A stretch of DNA of 64,000 nt from JAEWSN01 sp942493335. Its GTDB lineage: Bacteria > Bacillota > Clostridia > DSM-8532. This document shows positions 50,461-59,614 of this stretch, in pieces (position 1 is the stretch's first letter; every line of letters begins with the position of its first letter). Under the pieces are notes generated by a model. That model was not told the origin of the DNA. It worked only from the letters and a program-made list of their open reading frames with translations, and did no database searches. The stretch is taken from assembly GCA_942493335.1 (NCBI GenBank), contig OW818693.1:372001-436000 (forward strand), given 5' to 3'. The translations under genes and the position numbers were made by a program.

Positions 50461-51593
50461 CAGGCAGCCCCCCCTTCATCCGGGATGGGTTCTGGCTGGA
50501 GACCTTCGGGTTGATCCGTCTGCGCTTCCAGCATCCAGTAATCCACGGAATTGCCCGCCATGCGGAGAAGCGTTGCCTGCTCATCGATTTCCCGGTCGAC
50601 ATAGGTCGTGAGGATGAGAATATCGCAGCCGGTGAGACCGGATTCGGAATGGGTCTGCAGGAAGGTATGGAAAGACATGACCCTTCGCACTTCCAGCATG
50701 GCCATGGATTCCCACAGCGCATACAACTGCTGGTCGCCTGACATGCAGGCCAGATTGATCAATTCCTTTTTTCCGTCGGCCTGATGTCCGTTGGCTGAAA
50801 AACCTGCCTCCATGCCATTGTCGATGGCTTTCTTCGCCAGGGTCGCGCAAAGGGAAATGCCGTGTTCGACAGGCTGGGTGTCTCCGTCGCGTCCCCATTG
50901 TTCCTGGGAGCTTTCCACATTCAGCAGCATCATGAGCCTTGTATTTGCGGAATGTTCGAACTGGTTCACCTTCAAGTCGCCGGTTTTGGCAGTGGCTTTC
51001 CAGTTGACCGATTTCATCGGATCTCCGCTTTCGTATTCACGGATGCCGGATACCAGAAAAGGGTCCTCCGCAATCCAGCGCCGAACGATCAGGCTGCCCA
51101 TCAGACTATGGCTCGGTAAATCGAAAAGACCCGGATCATACAGTTTCGGGTACACGACGATGCCCGCCTTGACCGGAATCGCATTTTCCGCGATACGGAC
51201 CAGACCGAACAGATCGTGGATGCAGACTGCGAGGGACTTGATCTCATAATAGCCCCGCTTGAGGCAGGTGACCTGGTGTGTGCGCGTGATTTTCGAAAAC
51301 GGCATCAGCGTGAACAGGCTCTTGTGATATCCGATGTCGTTGACTTCAAGATTGGCGTGCGAGGAAAGCCGCAGATTGCCGTTCATGCGGGACTCCACCG
51401 TGAGAAGGGGCAGCGGAAGCGGCTTCGCGTTCGAGATGGTTTCCCGCATCTGGATGGTTTCCCCTTCAAAGGCCTGGCGAACCGTGAAGGCACGGTCGTA
51501 TGTCAGACCGGACATGGCCCAGCGCTTGTAGACATAAAACTCTATCAGCAGAAGCAGCAGGGCTACCGCCGTAAAGCGAATCATCCAATCCAT
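50460..51593 (-). CDS. DUF58 domain protein
   Basis: A 377-residue protein with two N-terminal strands or helices (MIRFTAVALLLLLIEFYVYKRW), a beta-rich part and the DUF58 signature region GIREYESGDPMKSVNWKATAKTGDLKVNQFE. A vWA-like fold follows (LMMLLNVESS with a DxS-like pattern partly lost). DUF58 proteins work with MoxR ATPases in assembling or activating protein complexes at the membrane. It is the middle gene of moxR-DUF58-DUF4129, 30 nt after moxR. Confidence 0.9.
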   Translation of the reverse strand: MDWMIRFTAVALLLLLIEFYVYKRWAMSGLTYDRAFTVRQAFEGETIQMRETISNAKPLPLPLLTVESRMNGNLRLSSHANLEVNDIGYHKSLFTLMPFSKITRTHQVTCLKRGYYEIKSLAVCIHDLFGLVRIAENAIPVKAGIVVYPKLYDPGLFDLPSHSLMGSLIVRRWIAEDPFLVSGIREYESGDPMKSVNWKATAKTGDLKVNQFEHSANTRLMMLLNVESSQEQWGRDGDTQPVEHGISLCATLAKKAIDNGMEAGFSANGHQADGKKELINLACMSGDQQLYALWESMAMLEVRRVMSFHTFLQTHSESGLTGCDILILTTYVDREIDEQATLLRMAGNSVDYWMLEAQTDQPEGLQPEPIPDEGGAA

Positions 51594-51623
51594 ATCGGTC
51601 CCTTTCCGTGATCCGGATCTGTA

Positions 51624-52583
51624 TCACGCGTGGGTCAGTTCTTCGGCAGGGACCGGCACCTTTTTCAGGATGCCAAGGAGGATTTCCTCAGCCATGCCGG
51701 CTTTGAGCTTGAGCGCGCCTTTGACCACCATGCGATGGGCCAGGACGGGAAGCGCCATCTCCTTGATGTCATCCGGAATGACATATTCCCGGCCACGGAG
51801 GATGGCCAGCACCTGGACGGCGCGCAGAAGAGACTGTGTGCCGCGCGGGCTCACACCGAGCATGATGTCGGGATGCGAGCGTGTGGCTTCCGCAATGGCC
51901 ACCATGTATCCGAGCAGTTCATCGGAGACGTGCACGACCGAATAGGAACGCTGGGCATCGAGCAGCTCTTCGCGGTGAATGACCGGTTCGAGGTTTGCGA
52001 TGGGATCCTTTTCCTTGAACCGTCGCAGGATGGATATGCCCTCCGCTGCATCCGGATATCCCATCTTCAGCTTCATCAGAAAGCGGTCGATCTGTGCTTC
52101 CGGCAAGGGAAAGGTCCCCTGGATGTCAATCGGGTTCTGGGTGGCGATGACGAGGAAAGGCGATTCCAACGGCATGGTGATGCCGTCCACCGTGACCTGG
52201 CGTTCCTCCATGCATTCCAGCAGGGCAGACTGCGTACGGGGCGTGGCCCGGTTGATTTCATCGGCCAAAACCAGGTTTGAAAAGACAGGACCGGCCCGGA
52301 AGGTGAATTCGCCTTCCTTCTGGTTGTAGAAATGAATGCCGGTGATATCCGAAGGCAGCAGGTCCGGCGTGAGCTGAATCCGTCGGAACCCGCAATCAAT
52401 GGACTTTGCGATGGATTTGGCCAAAAGGGTTTTCCCCATGCCGGGCACATCCTCGAGCAGGACATGTCCCTGGCAGATGATGGCGATCATCATGCGTTCC
52501 ACGATGGCATTCTTTCCAACGATGACCTTGGCTACATTTTCAGTGACCTTGCCGGTCAGTTGCCTGATTTGTTCGGCTTTCAT
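51624..52583 (-). CDS. MoxR-family AAA+ ATPase
   Basis: A 319-residue MoxR ATPase, a chaperone-like AAA+ protein. Motifs: VIVGKNAIVERM, Walker A EDVPGMGKTLLAKS, Walker B LVLADEINRATPRTQSALLECMEERQVT, sensor 1 ATQNPIDIQGTFPLPEAQIDRF and the C-terminal lid with GVSPRGTQSLLRAVQ. It acts with the DUF58 protein encoded next to it. ATG 52583 follows GGGGGA; a longer in-frame start at 52646 lacks a ribosome binding site. First gene of the operon. Confidence 0.96.
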   Translation of the reverse strand: MKAEQIRQLTGKVTENVAKVIVGKNAIVERMMIAIICQGHVLLEDVPGMGKTLLAKSIAKSIDCGFRRIQLTPDLLPSDITGIHFYNQKEGEFTFRAGPVFSNLVLADEINRATPRTQSALLECMEERQVTVDGITMPLESPFLVIATQNPIDIQGTFPLPEAQIDRFLMKLKMGYPDAAEGISILRRFKEKDPIANLEPVIHREELLDAQRSYSVVHVSDELLGYMVAIAEATRSHPDIMLGVSPRGTQSLLRAVQVLAILRGREYVIPDDIKEMALPVLAHRMVVKGALKLKAGMAEEILLGILKKVPVPAEELTHA

Positions 52584-53001
52584 CTTGTGTCCCCCTTTAT
52601 CCTTTTCCGAATGGAAGCATGCATGGATTTCCATGGAATCCAGCATGAATACACATGAATTCTGCTTTTTACACGAGTTTCATCATATCAGATTGGCAGA
52701 GTAAAGCAAACAGTCCAAGGCGACATGAACGGCACAGAGACGACTTCTTTCGTGATTGGTGCAGAGGGAAAAGGCTCGCATATGGAGCGGAACAGATGGC
52801 AGGCACCCCAGTTGCAGGACATAAGAAAAACGGATAAACTGGGACTGTCTTTTCTCACTCTCCCAAAGGAAAGCCATACGCTGTAACATCGGCAACACAA
52901 ATGGAGCAAAGGTTGGACTCCGGCGATTGATGCAATTGTCATTCGACATTCGATAACGATCCTTATCAGGTACCGGGTCCATACAAACGGAGGATAACGG
53001 C
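52584..53001. other. Divergent intergenic region between the moxR operon and the GH31-like gene
   Basis: A minus-strand promoter for moxR is visible: TTGCTT (complement of 52704-52709), 16-nt spacer, TATGAT (complement of 52682-52687). On the plus strand only a weak TTGATG/TCGATA pair (about 52928-52956) is present before the GH31-like gene. No gene, repeat or riboswitch was recognised in the remaining bases. Confidence 0.6.
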
Positions 53002-54420
53002 ATGTTCAGCCAAAAGGACGGATGGATCCGGTTTCAGGAGCGTCCATTGATCTGTGTCGACCCGCAACATCGCATCGCTTCCTCCGGTTGCGGCCATACG
53101 GAGTTCTCGGATTCGAACGCGGCACAACCGCGCATGAAGGACCGTATCCGGTTCACACACTACAAGCCGGCTTCCCATTGGGTCTCGGAAACAGCTGCCC
53201 GCGTGGTGCTGCAGGGGAGCCACACATCACAGGGTGTCATCCTGCATCTCGCCATGGATGGGGATGCGTGCACCCTCCGACTGGACGGGCTTCCATGGGA
53301 TCATAACCGGATCATCTATCATATCGCACAACCAAATGAGGAAAACGTGGAGGGTGGTTTTTCCACCTTGCAGGCTTCGAAAACGGGTTGGAACGGAGAA
53401 ACCTGGTCTTCCGGCACCCGAATTGTTTGGGCAGTCCGCGGCCGGATGCATCCTGTTTCCGGATATTGTACAACCGGCGGATTCTGGCTGCGTTCGGAAA
53501 GTCCGTCATTGGTCCGATTCCACATCAAGGATGGAAAGCCGGGGATGGACGGCATGACGGAAAACCGTATGGAAATCTGGGATGCGCGGGCCATCCTGCG
53601 TGTGGGCCTGGCTGCAAACGGAGAGAGCGCAAAAACATGTCTTCTTGACCGATCTCCGCATGCATCACCGGCCATCGCCGAACAAAAGGCCGATATGGCA
53701 AAAAGGATGGTGCAATCGGGGGAGAACAGGCCGATGGCAGTTTTGGAAAGCGCTGCCGGGCTGTCCGCCGTTTATCCGGATTTCCTGAAGCTGTCCGGCG
53801 GGATCGACATCTGTGAAAAAACAGCTGCAAAACTCGCCTCCGAAGGCAGATGTCCCTTGCTTGTCCTTGAAGACTGGCAAGGGATGCGCCGTACGCTCGT
53901 ATCCGCCACGTCGGGCTGTTCCTGGCGACCGGATCCGGAACAGTACCACCGATTGCCCGAATTGGTGGTGAAACTGCGGACGCGTGGTTTTTCCTGTGCG
54001 CTGAACATTCTTCCCTACCTTGACATGGATTCGGAACTGTTTCGGGAAGCGGCTGTCCGGGGTTATTGTCTGACGGCAAGGAACGGAAGGATTCATGAAG
54101 ACAAGGTCCGTGAAAACGCGGTTGCCTGGATCGACCTGACGCAGCCGAAAGCCGTTGCATGGATTCAGGAACAGATGCGGAGCCTGGTGGAAGCCCAGGG
54201 TGTCGATGCGCTGGTGGCCGAGGTTGACATGCCCTTTCCCGCCAAGGCCTCCGCACAGGGCGGGACAGTCGCGGAGCTCAGGAACCGTTGGGCGACCTGG
54301 TGGCTGGATGCCTGTCTTGCAGCTTTTGAACCTACCTCTGGGATCTGTGTTGTTCCCGGTGAATGGGCTGCTTCTCCGGCTGCAAAGGCTGCGTCCGTCT
54401 CAACTGGAGGGCGGGAATGA
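53002..54420 (+). CDS. Truncated GH31-like protein without catalytic residues
   Basis: A 472-residue protein. The C-terminal half follows YihQ/sulfoquinovosidase-type GH31 barrels: LEDWQGMRRT, WRPDPEQYHRLPELVVKLRTRGF, NILPYLDMDSELFREAAVRGY, AWIDLTQPKAVAWI, and GVDALVAEVDMPFPA, where the family has MADFGEYLP. Thus the nucleophile Asp position reads Glu. After VAELRNRWATWW the protein stops about where the acid/base WxGD motif would come, so that residue and the last barrel strands are absent. The N-terminal half is beta-rich. GGAGG precedes the ATG. Its stop overlaps the phosphoesterase start. Substrate unknown; probably a binding protein or decaying enzyme. Confidence 0.65.
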   Translation: MFSQKDGWIRFQERPLICVDPQHRIASSGCGHTEFSDSNAAQPRMKDRIRFTHYKPASHWVSETAARVVLQGSHTSQGVILHLAMDGDACTLRLDGLPWDHNRIIYHIAQPNEENVEGGFSTLQASKTGWNGETWSSGTRIVWAVRGRMHPVSGYCTTGGFWLRSESPSLVRFHIKDGKPGMDGMTENRMEIWDARAILRVGLAANGESAKTCLLDRSPHASPAIAEQKADMAKRMVQSGENRPMAVLESAAGLSAVYPDFLKLSGGIDICEKTAAKLASEGRCPLLVLEDWQGMRRTLVSATSGCSWRPDPEQYHRLPELVVKLRTRGFSCALNILPYLDMDSELFREAAVRGYCLTARNGRIHEDKVRENAVAWIDLTQPKAVAWIQEQMRSLVEAQGVDALVAEVDMPFPAKASAQGGTVAELRNRWATWWLDACLAAFEPTSGICVVPGEWAASPAAKAASVSTGGRE

Positions 54421-55361
54421 TCCGGAAAACGAAAACGCCGTCCGATGATCCTTTGCGTCGCAAAATAAAGAGGCCTGTACCAGGCATTGTCCTTCTGACC
54501 TTTGTCGGACTGCTGATTCTGAGCGTGCTGTTGGCTGCGGGGAACCTGTATCTCACCATCAGCCGCTATGACATCCATTCCGCCAAACTGCCGGAGTCCT
54601 TCGATGGAGTGCGCATCGTGCAGATCAGCGACCTTCACGATGCATCCTTCGGTCCGGGAAACAGCAGGCTGATACGCAGGATCAGCGCCTTGTCACCGAG
54701 TGCCGTTTTCATCACCGGAGATCTCATTTCCTCTGGAGATCGGGATTTTGAGCCGGTTTTTTCTTTGGTGTCAGGTCTTGTGAATATCGCGCCTATCTAC
54801 TTTTCATTGGGGAATCATGAACAGCTGCATGCATTGTTCAGTGAGACAGCAGGGCCTTCCTTTCTGGAACAACTGGCGTCTTCCGGGGTGGTGATCCTGG
54901 ACAATCAGGCAGCCACTTGGAAGCGCGGCACGGATGAAATCAATCTATATGGGTATACCTGTGATATTCCGTTTTATGCGGCTCAGGATTATCTGATGGC
55001 AGAAGGCCTGTCCGGTTCGGATCCATCGCCGCTCCTTGAAAAACTTGGGAAATCGAAGGATGGTTTCAACCTGCTGATGGCGCACAATCCGGGCTTTCTC
55101 GAAAGTTATGCGGCCTGGGGCGCCGATCTGGTCCTATCCGGCCACTTGCATGGAGGCGTCATCCGGCTTCCCTTCATCGGCGGTTTGCTGTCACCCTCGC
55201 GCGAATGGTTTCCGGATCTGGATACGGGGCTCTTCCAATCCGGTGGTACAGACATGGTGGTGAACCGCGGACTCGGCAATTCCGTCATACCGCTCCGAAT
55301 CGGCAACCCGCCGGATATTTCGCTTGTCACGCTGCACGCGGGAGAGCAGCTGAGTGATTGA
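54417..55361 (+). CDS. Membrane-anchored calcineurin-like metallophosphoesterase (YkuE-like)
   Basis: A 314-residue protein with one N-terminal membrane helix (PGIVLLTFVGLLILSVLLAAG) and a metallophosphoesterase domain: ISDLHDASFG (DxH), VFITGDLISSGD, FSLGNHE, MAHNPGF and LVLSGHLHGGVIRLP (GHxH). All metal-binding motifs are present. Such YkuE/YaeI-type enzymes act on phosphodiesters, in some cases UDP-2,3-diacylglucosamine; the substrate here is unknown. ATG 54417 overlaps the upstream TGA (ATGA) with GGAGGG before it. A bidirectional terminator follows. Confidence 0.92.
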   Translation: MIRKTKTPSDDPLRRKIKRPVPGIVLLTFVGLLILSVLLAAGNLYLTISRYDIHSAKLPESFDGVRIVQISDLHDASFGPGNSRLIRRISALSPSAVFITGDLISSGDRDFEPVFSLVSGLVNIAPIYFSLGNHEQLHALFSETAGPSFLEQLASSGVVILDNQAATWKRGTDEINLYGYTCDIPFYAAQDYLMAEGLSGSDPSPLLEKLGKSKDGFNLLMAHNPGFLESYAAWGADLVLSGHLHGGVIRLPFIGGLLSPSREWFPDLDTGLFQSGGTDMVVNRGLGNSVIPLRIGNPPDISLVTLHAGEQLSD

Positions 55362-55424
55362 TCAATACGGGAGAGTAGCGGAGCGGTTGATCAGATCCGT
55401 TTTGCATGTCAAACCGGCGCCACA

Positions 55425-55470
55425 AAAAAGAGTGGGAATACACCTTTTCAGTGTGTTCCCACTCTTTTGT
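55425..55470. terminator. Bidirectional terminator between the phosphoesterase gene and oppF
   Basis: AAAAGAGTGGGAATACAC pairs with GTGTGTTCCCACTCTTTT (one mismatch), with an A run on one side and a T run on the other, so it works in both directions for the convergent genes. Confidence 0.92.
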
Positions 55471-55478
55471 CAGTACAG

Positions 55479-56441
55479 TCAGAACTGTTTCGGCACCAGA
55501 TGGCAGGCACAGAAATGATCCTTTTTCACCTCGATCAACGCGGGGCGATCCAGACGGCATTTCTCAATGGCCCTTGGGCAGCGGGGAAAGAACTTGCATC
55601 CGCTGGGGGAATTGATGGGGCTCGGAACTTCCCCCTTCAGCACGATGCGCTTGCGGGAACGTTCCACCTCCGGATCCGGAATCGGAATCGCGGAAAGCAG
55701 GGAAATCGTATACGGATGCATCGGTTCGTCATACAGTACATTGGATGAGGCGATCTCGGCCAAAGAACCGAGATACATGACGCCAACGCGGTCGGAGATG
55801 TACTTGACCATGGAAAGGTCATGCGCGATGAAGAGAAAGGTCAGCTTAAGCTCCTTCTGCAGCTTCATCAGCAGGTTGACGATCTGGGCCTGGATGGAAA
55901 CGTCAAGAGCGGAGATCGGCTCGTCACAAACGATGATTTCCGGTTCACAGGCAAGGGCACGTGCGATCCCGATGCGCTGGCGCTGTCCGCCTGAGAATTC
56001 ATGCGGAAAACGTCCCGCATGTTCCTTGCTCAGACCGACCAGCTCAAGAAGCTCATAAATGCGCGGCAGACGGGCATCCCCCTGGTGAAGTCCATGGATG
56101 TCCATTCCTTCTGCAATGGAGTCCTGAACGGTACGGCGGGGGTTGAGGGAGGCATAGGGATCCTGGAAAATCATCTGGACCTTGCGCGTGTATGCTTTGG
56201 AATCCGCTCCGTGCAGGCCGAAGATGTTCTTTCCATCGACCAGCACTTCGCCGCCGGTGATGTCATACAAACGGACCAGAACCCGTCCGGTTGTGGTTTT
56301 GCCGCAGCCGGATTCGCCGACAAGACCGAATGTCTCGCCTTTCTTGATGCTGAAGGAAACGTCATCGATGGCCTTCAGTTGGCGACCGCCGCTGACATGA
56401 AAGTATTTTTTCAGATTCTTGATTTCAATGATGTCGGACAT
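55479..56441 (-). CDS. oppF: Oligopeptide ABC transporter ATP-binding protein OppF
   Basis: A 320-residue ATPase: Walker A GESGCGKTT, signature EFSGGQRQRIGIARAL, Walker B IIVCDEPISALDV, and the Opp/Dpp C-terminal extension with the Fe-S-like Cys pattern GCKFFPRCPRAIEKC. Sequence type (VSGGRQLKAIDDVSF, QDPYASLNPRRTV) is that of OppF. ATG 56441 follows GGAGGA. It is the last gene of the oppABCDF operon. Confidence 0.95.
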   Translation of the reverse strand: MSDIIEIKNLKKYFHVSGGRQLKAIDDVSFSIKKGETFGLVGESGCGKTTTGRVLVRLYDITGGEVLVDGKNIFGLHGADSKAYTRKVQMIFQDPYASLNPRRTVQDSIAEGMDIHGLHQGDARLPRIYELLELVGLSKEHAGRFPHEFSGGQRQRIGIARALACEPEIIVCDEPISALDVSIQAQIVNLLMKLQKELKLTFLFIAHDLSMVKYISDRVGVMYLGSLAEIASSNVLYDEPMHPYTISLLSAIPIPDPEVERSRKRIVLKGEVPSPINSPSGCKFFPRCPRAIEKCRLDRPALIEVKKDHFCACHLVPKQF

Positions 56442-56480
56442 GTGTCCATCCTCCATGGTCCTTCTTTGGGCCTCATCCGC

Positions 56481-57476
56481 CTACAGGCTGGGGCGTTCCG
56501 TTTTTGGCGCATCCGGGTGCATCAGCCAGCAGGAACAGGTGTGGCCTTCGCCGGCATCCCATATGTCCGGCATTTGTTCCTTGCATATCTCCATGGCGAA
56601 ATCGCACCGGTCCGCGAAGGGGCAGCCGACCGGGGGCTTGAACAGATCCGGCGGGGTTCCTTCGATGGAGGCGAGCTTCACCTCTTTATCCTGATCCAGG
56701 CGGGGGATGGAGCGAAGCAAACCCCAGGTATAGGGGTGGCGGGAACGGTAGTAGATGTCGTCCAGCGAACCGGCTTCGACGACCTTGCCCGCATACATGA
56801 CCATGATGCGTTCCGCCATGTTGGCGACAACACCAAGATCATGGGTGATGATCATGATCGCCGCATTCGTCTTTTCACGGATGTTCTTCATCAATTCCAG
56901 CACCTGGGCCTGGATGGTGACGTCGAGTGCCGTGGTCGGTTCGTCGGCGATGAGAAGGCCGGGGTTGCAGGCAAGCGCAATGGCGATCATCGCGCGTTGG
57001 CGCATGCCGCCGGAAAACTCGTGGGGATATTGGTGCGCGCGTTCGCGTGCATTCGGAATTTCAACCAGTTTCAGCATATCGACCGCCTTTTCGAAGGCTT
57101 CCTTCCTGCTGAGTTTCTGGTGCTTCACGATGCCTTCCGCGATCTGCTTTCCGACCGTCATGGTGGGATTGAGGGTGGTCATCGGATCCTGGAAGATCAT
57201 GCCGACCTCGGTTCCGCGGACCTTTTCCATTTCCTTGTCGGTCAGCTTCACGACATCACGATCATTGAGCATGATGCTGCCTTGCTTGATCTTGCCGGTA
57301 TAGGGAGGCAGAAGGCCCATGATGCTCTGTGACATCACAGACTTGCCGCACCCGGACTCACCGACGACCGCAAGCACTTCGCCCCGGTCCAGCTTGTAGG
57401 AAATGCCGCGTACTGCCTGGACTTCGCCGGCGTATGTAAAGAATGAAACATGCAAATCCTTGACGTCCAACAACAT
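56481..57476 (-). CDS. oppD: Oligopeptide ABC transporter ATP-binding protein OppD
   Basis: A 331-residue ATPase: Walker A GESGCGKSVMSQSIMGLL, QDPMTTLNPTMTV, signature EFSGGMRQRAMIAIAL, Walker B LIADEPTTALDVTIQ, and the C-terminal GCPFADRCDFAMEIC Cys motif of the Opp/Dpp subfamily. It pairs with OppF to energise peptide uptake. It lies 10 nt after oppC and 39 nt before oppF. Confidence 0.95.
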   Translation of the reverse strand: MLLDVKDLHVSFFTYAGEVQAVRGISYKLDRGEVLAVVGESGCGKSVMSQSIMGLLPPYTGKIKQGSIMLNDRDVVKLTDKEMEKVRGTEVGMIFQDPMTTLNPTMTVGKQIAEGIVKHQKLSRKEAFEKAVDMLKLVEIPNARERAHQYPHEFSGGMRQRAMIAIALACNPGLLIADEPTTALDVTIQAQVLELMKNIREKTNAAIMIITHDLGVVANMAERIMVMYAGKVVEAGSLDDIYYRSRHPYTWGLLRSIPRLDQDKEVKLASIEGTPPDLFKPPVGCPFADRCDFAMEICKEQMPDIWDAGEGHTCSCWLMHPDAPKTERPSL

Positions 57477-57486
57477 GGCTTCCGTC

Positions 57487-58401
57487 TCACTTTCTCATTT
57501 TGGGATCGAGCGCGTCGCGCAGACCGTCACCAAAGAGGTTCAGGGCCAGCGTGGAGATGCAAAGGAAGAAGGCGGGGAAGAGGAGCAGATACGGGTGCTG
57601 CACAAACTGCTGCACGCCTGTCTGGCCGAGGTTGCCCCAGCTGGCTTCCGGGGACTGGACGCCCAGTCCGATGAAGCTGAGGAAAGCTTCCTCGAAGATG
57701 AAGGCCGGAATGGCCATGGTCAGGCGGACGATGATGGGGCCGAGCGCATTCGGGATCAGATGCTTGGAGATGATGCGGCTGGCTGAGGCTCCCTGTGTAC
57801 GGGCGACAAGCACGTAGTCCTGTTCCTTGATCGTGAGCAGCTGGCCGCGTACGATACGGGCGATGCCGGTCCACGAGGTGAGGGACATGGCGAGGATCAA
57901 CGTCGGCACGCCTGGGTCGAGAACGACCAGAAGCAGGATGAGGATGATCATGTCAGGAATCGTGCTGATGACATCGATGAAACGCATCATGACATCATCG
58001 AGCGTGCCGCCGAAGTAGCCGGCGATACCGCCGTAGACCACTCCGAAGGCAGTGGTGATCAGAGAGGCGGTAATGCCGATGAACAGTGATATACGTGTGC
58101 CGCGAACAACGCGGGCGAACAGATCGCGGCCGAGTTCATCGGTCCCGAACCAGTATTTGCTGTTCGGATTGAGGAAGGTATCGCTGAGGTGATTGTTGCG
58201 ATAGTCGGGAAAAAGCATGGGGCCGAAGATGGCGACAATGGCCATGAAAGCGACGAACCACATGCTGAACATGGCGACTTTGTTGAGCTTCAACCGACGC
58301 CAGGCATCCTGCCAATAGGACAGGCTGGGTCTGTGGATTTTCTGGGCGGACGCAATGTCCTTCGGGATTTGACTGAATTTTTCCTTCGGAATACTGCTCA
58401 T
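57487..58401 (-). CDS. oppC: Oligopeptide ABC transporter permease OppC
   Basis: A 304-residue permease with an N-terminal cytoplasmic segment and about six helices. The EAA loop DYVLVARTQGASASRIISKHLIPNA and the DELGRDLFARVVRGTRISL region are typical of OppC/DppC. ATG 58401 follows GGGGAAAG and starts 1 nt after the oppB stop. A longer in-frame start at 58449 lies within oppB and is rejected. Confidence 0.95.
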   Translation of the reverse strand: MSSIPKEKFSQIPKDIASAQKIHRPSLSYWQDAWRRLKLNKVAMFSMWFVAFMAIVAIFGPMLFPDYRNNHLSDTFLNPNSKYWFGTDELGRDLFARVVRGTRISLFIGITASLITTAFGVVYGGIAGYFGGTLDDVMMRFIDVISTIPDMIILILLLVVLDPGVPTLILAMSLTSWTGIARIVRGQLLTIKEQDYVLVARTQGASASRIISKHLIPNALGPIIVRLTMAIPAFIFEEAFLSFIGLGVQSPEASWGNLGQTGVQQFVQHPYLLLFPAFFLCISTLALNLFGDGLRDALDPKMRK

Positions 58402-58402
58402 G

Positions 58403-59377
58403 TCACGCTTTCCCCTTTGCAAGCCGGATTCTGGGATCGATGACGCCATAAAGGATGTCCACGATGAAATTCATGCCGATCAGGAATGTCGCATAAAAGG
58501 TGGTGAGTCCCATGATCATCGTGTAGTCCTGTGTATTGATGCTGTTGATGAAGAACTTGCCGAGTCCGGGGATGGCAAAAATCAACTCGATGATGAAGGA
58601 ACCTGTGAGGATGGCAGCGACCATCGGACCCATGATGGTGATGACTGGGAGAATCGCGTTCCGGATGGTATGACGCACAGTCACCTGTGTTTTTGTCAAT
58701 CCTTTTGCCTTGGCCGTCTTGATATAGTCCTGGTTCAAGACGTCCAGCATGCTGGTTCTCATATAGCGGGCGATTGTGGCGAGTGCCGAAATGCCCAGTG
58801 CGAAAGGAGGCATGAGTTTGGCGCCCCAGCTGTCCCATCCGGTTGTCGGGATGAGCATGGCATAGGAGTCATTCAAGAGCCATTTCCAAAACTGATTCAG
58901 CTGCAAGCCGATCAGCCATTGGAGCAAGGCGCCTACAATGAATGCGGGGAGCGAGACCCCGATGATGGCGATGATCATGGACACGCTGTCCCACGTTCGG
59001 TTGTGATTCAGCGCTGCGACAACACCAAGGAAAATACCCGCAATCATGGCGAAGATGATGGCACGGATGCCAAGGTCCGCCGACACGGGGAAGCTCTGCT
59101 TGATGATGTCCACGACCTTGCGGTTCTTGTAGGTCATGGACATGCCCAGATCACCGGAAAGAGTGTTCTTCATGTACAGAACGAACCGTTCCCCGGTGGG
59201 CTTGTCCAGTCCGTATTTCTTGTAGAGGTTCTCCTTGATGGCTTTCGGGATGGCCTTCTGTCCGATGAACGGATCGCCGGGCATGGAGTTCATGAGGAAA
59301 AAGGTGGCGGTGATGACCACAAGGAGGGTGACCAAGGAGATGGCCAGCCTTCTGGCGATATATTTGGCGAGTTGCAA
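58403..59377 (-). CDS. oppB: Oligopeptide ABC transporter permease OppB
   Basis: A 324-residue permease with about six helices: N-terminal KYIARRLAISLVTLLVVITATFFLM, MPGDPF, and the EAA loop DYIKTAKAKGLTKTQVTVRHTIRNA. A TTG start at 59377 is chosen because GGGGGA lies 7 nt upstream; the in-frame ATG at 59401 sits on the other side of that ribosome binding site and has none of its own. It is the second gene of the operon, after oppA. Confidence 0.93.
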   Translation of the reverse strand: MQLAKYIARRLAISLVTLLVVITATFFLMNSMPGDPFIGQKAIPKAIKENLYKKYGLDKPTGERFVLYMKNTLSGDLGMSMTYKNRKVVDIIKQSFPVSADLGIRAIIFAMIAGIFLGVVAALNHNRTWDSVSMIIAIIGVSLPAFIVGALLQWLIGLQLNQFWKWLLNDSYAMLIPTTGWDSWGAKLMPPFALGISALATIARYMRTSMLDVLNQDYIKTAKAKGLTKTQVTVRHTIRNAILPVITIMGPMVAAILTGSFIIELIFAIPGLGKFFINSINTQDYTMIMGLTTFYATFLIGMNFIVDILYGVIDPRIRLAKGKA

Positions 59378-59548
59378 CGTGATTCCCCCTTCAGAATGCA
59401 TGTGGGATATGGATCTGTCCGTGTCGAATCCCAGAACGTTCGTCCCCGGTCACCGACAGGTATATTTTGAAGCTTTACATGCTGTGATGTCAATGCCCGG
59501 AGTCGCAACGCCCGATGCCAGTTCTGAAAGGAATGACAACAGAATCGC

Positions 59549-59578
59549 GGAGAGCATGCGCAGTTGCGCATGCTCTCC
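59549..59578. terminator. Perfect 14-bp hairpin between oppA and oppB
   Basis: GGAGAGCATGCGCA-GT-TGCGCATGCTCTCC follows the oppA stop by about 40 nt. No T run follows on the minus strand, so it is more likely an mRNA-stabilising or partial-attenuation hairpin that raises oppA over oppBCDF. Confidence 0.7.
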
Positions 59579-59614
59579 GGTTCCATGCCGACTTGTATCG
59601 GGTGAGGGACTGGA

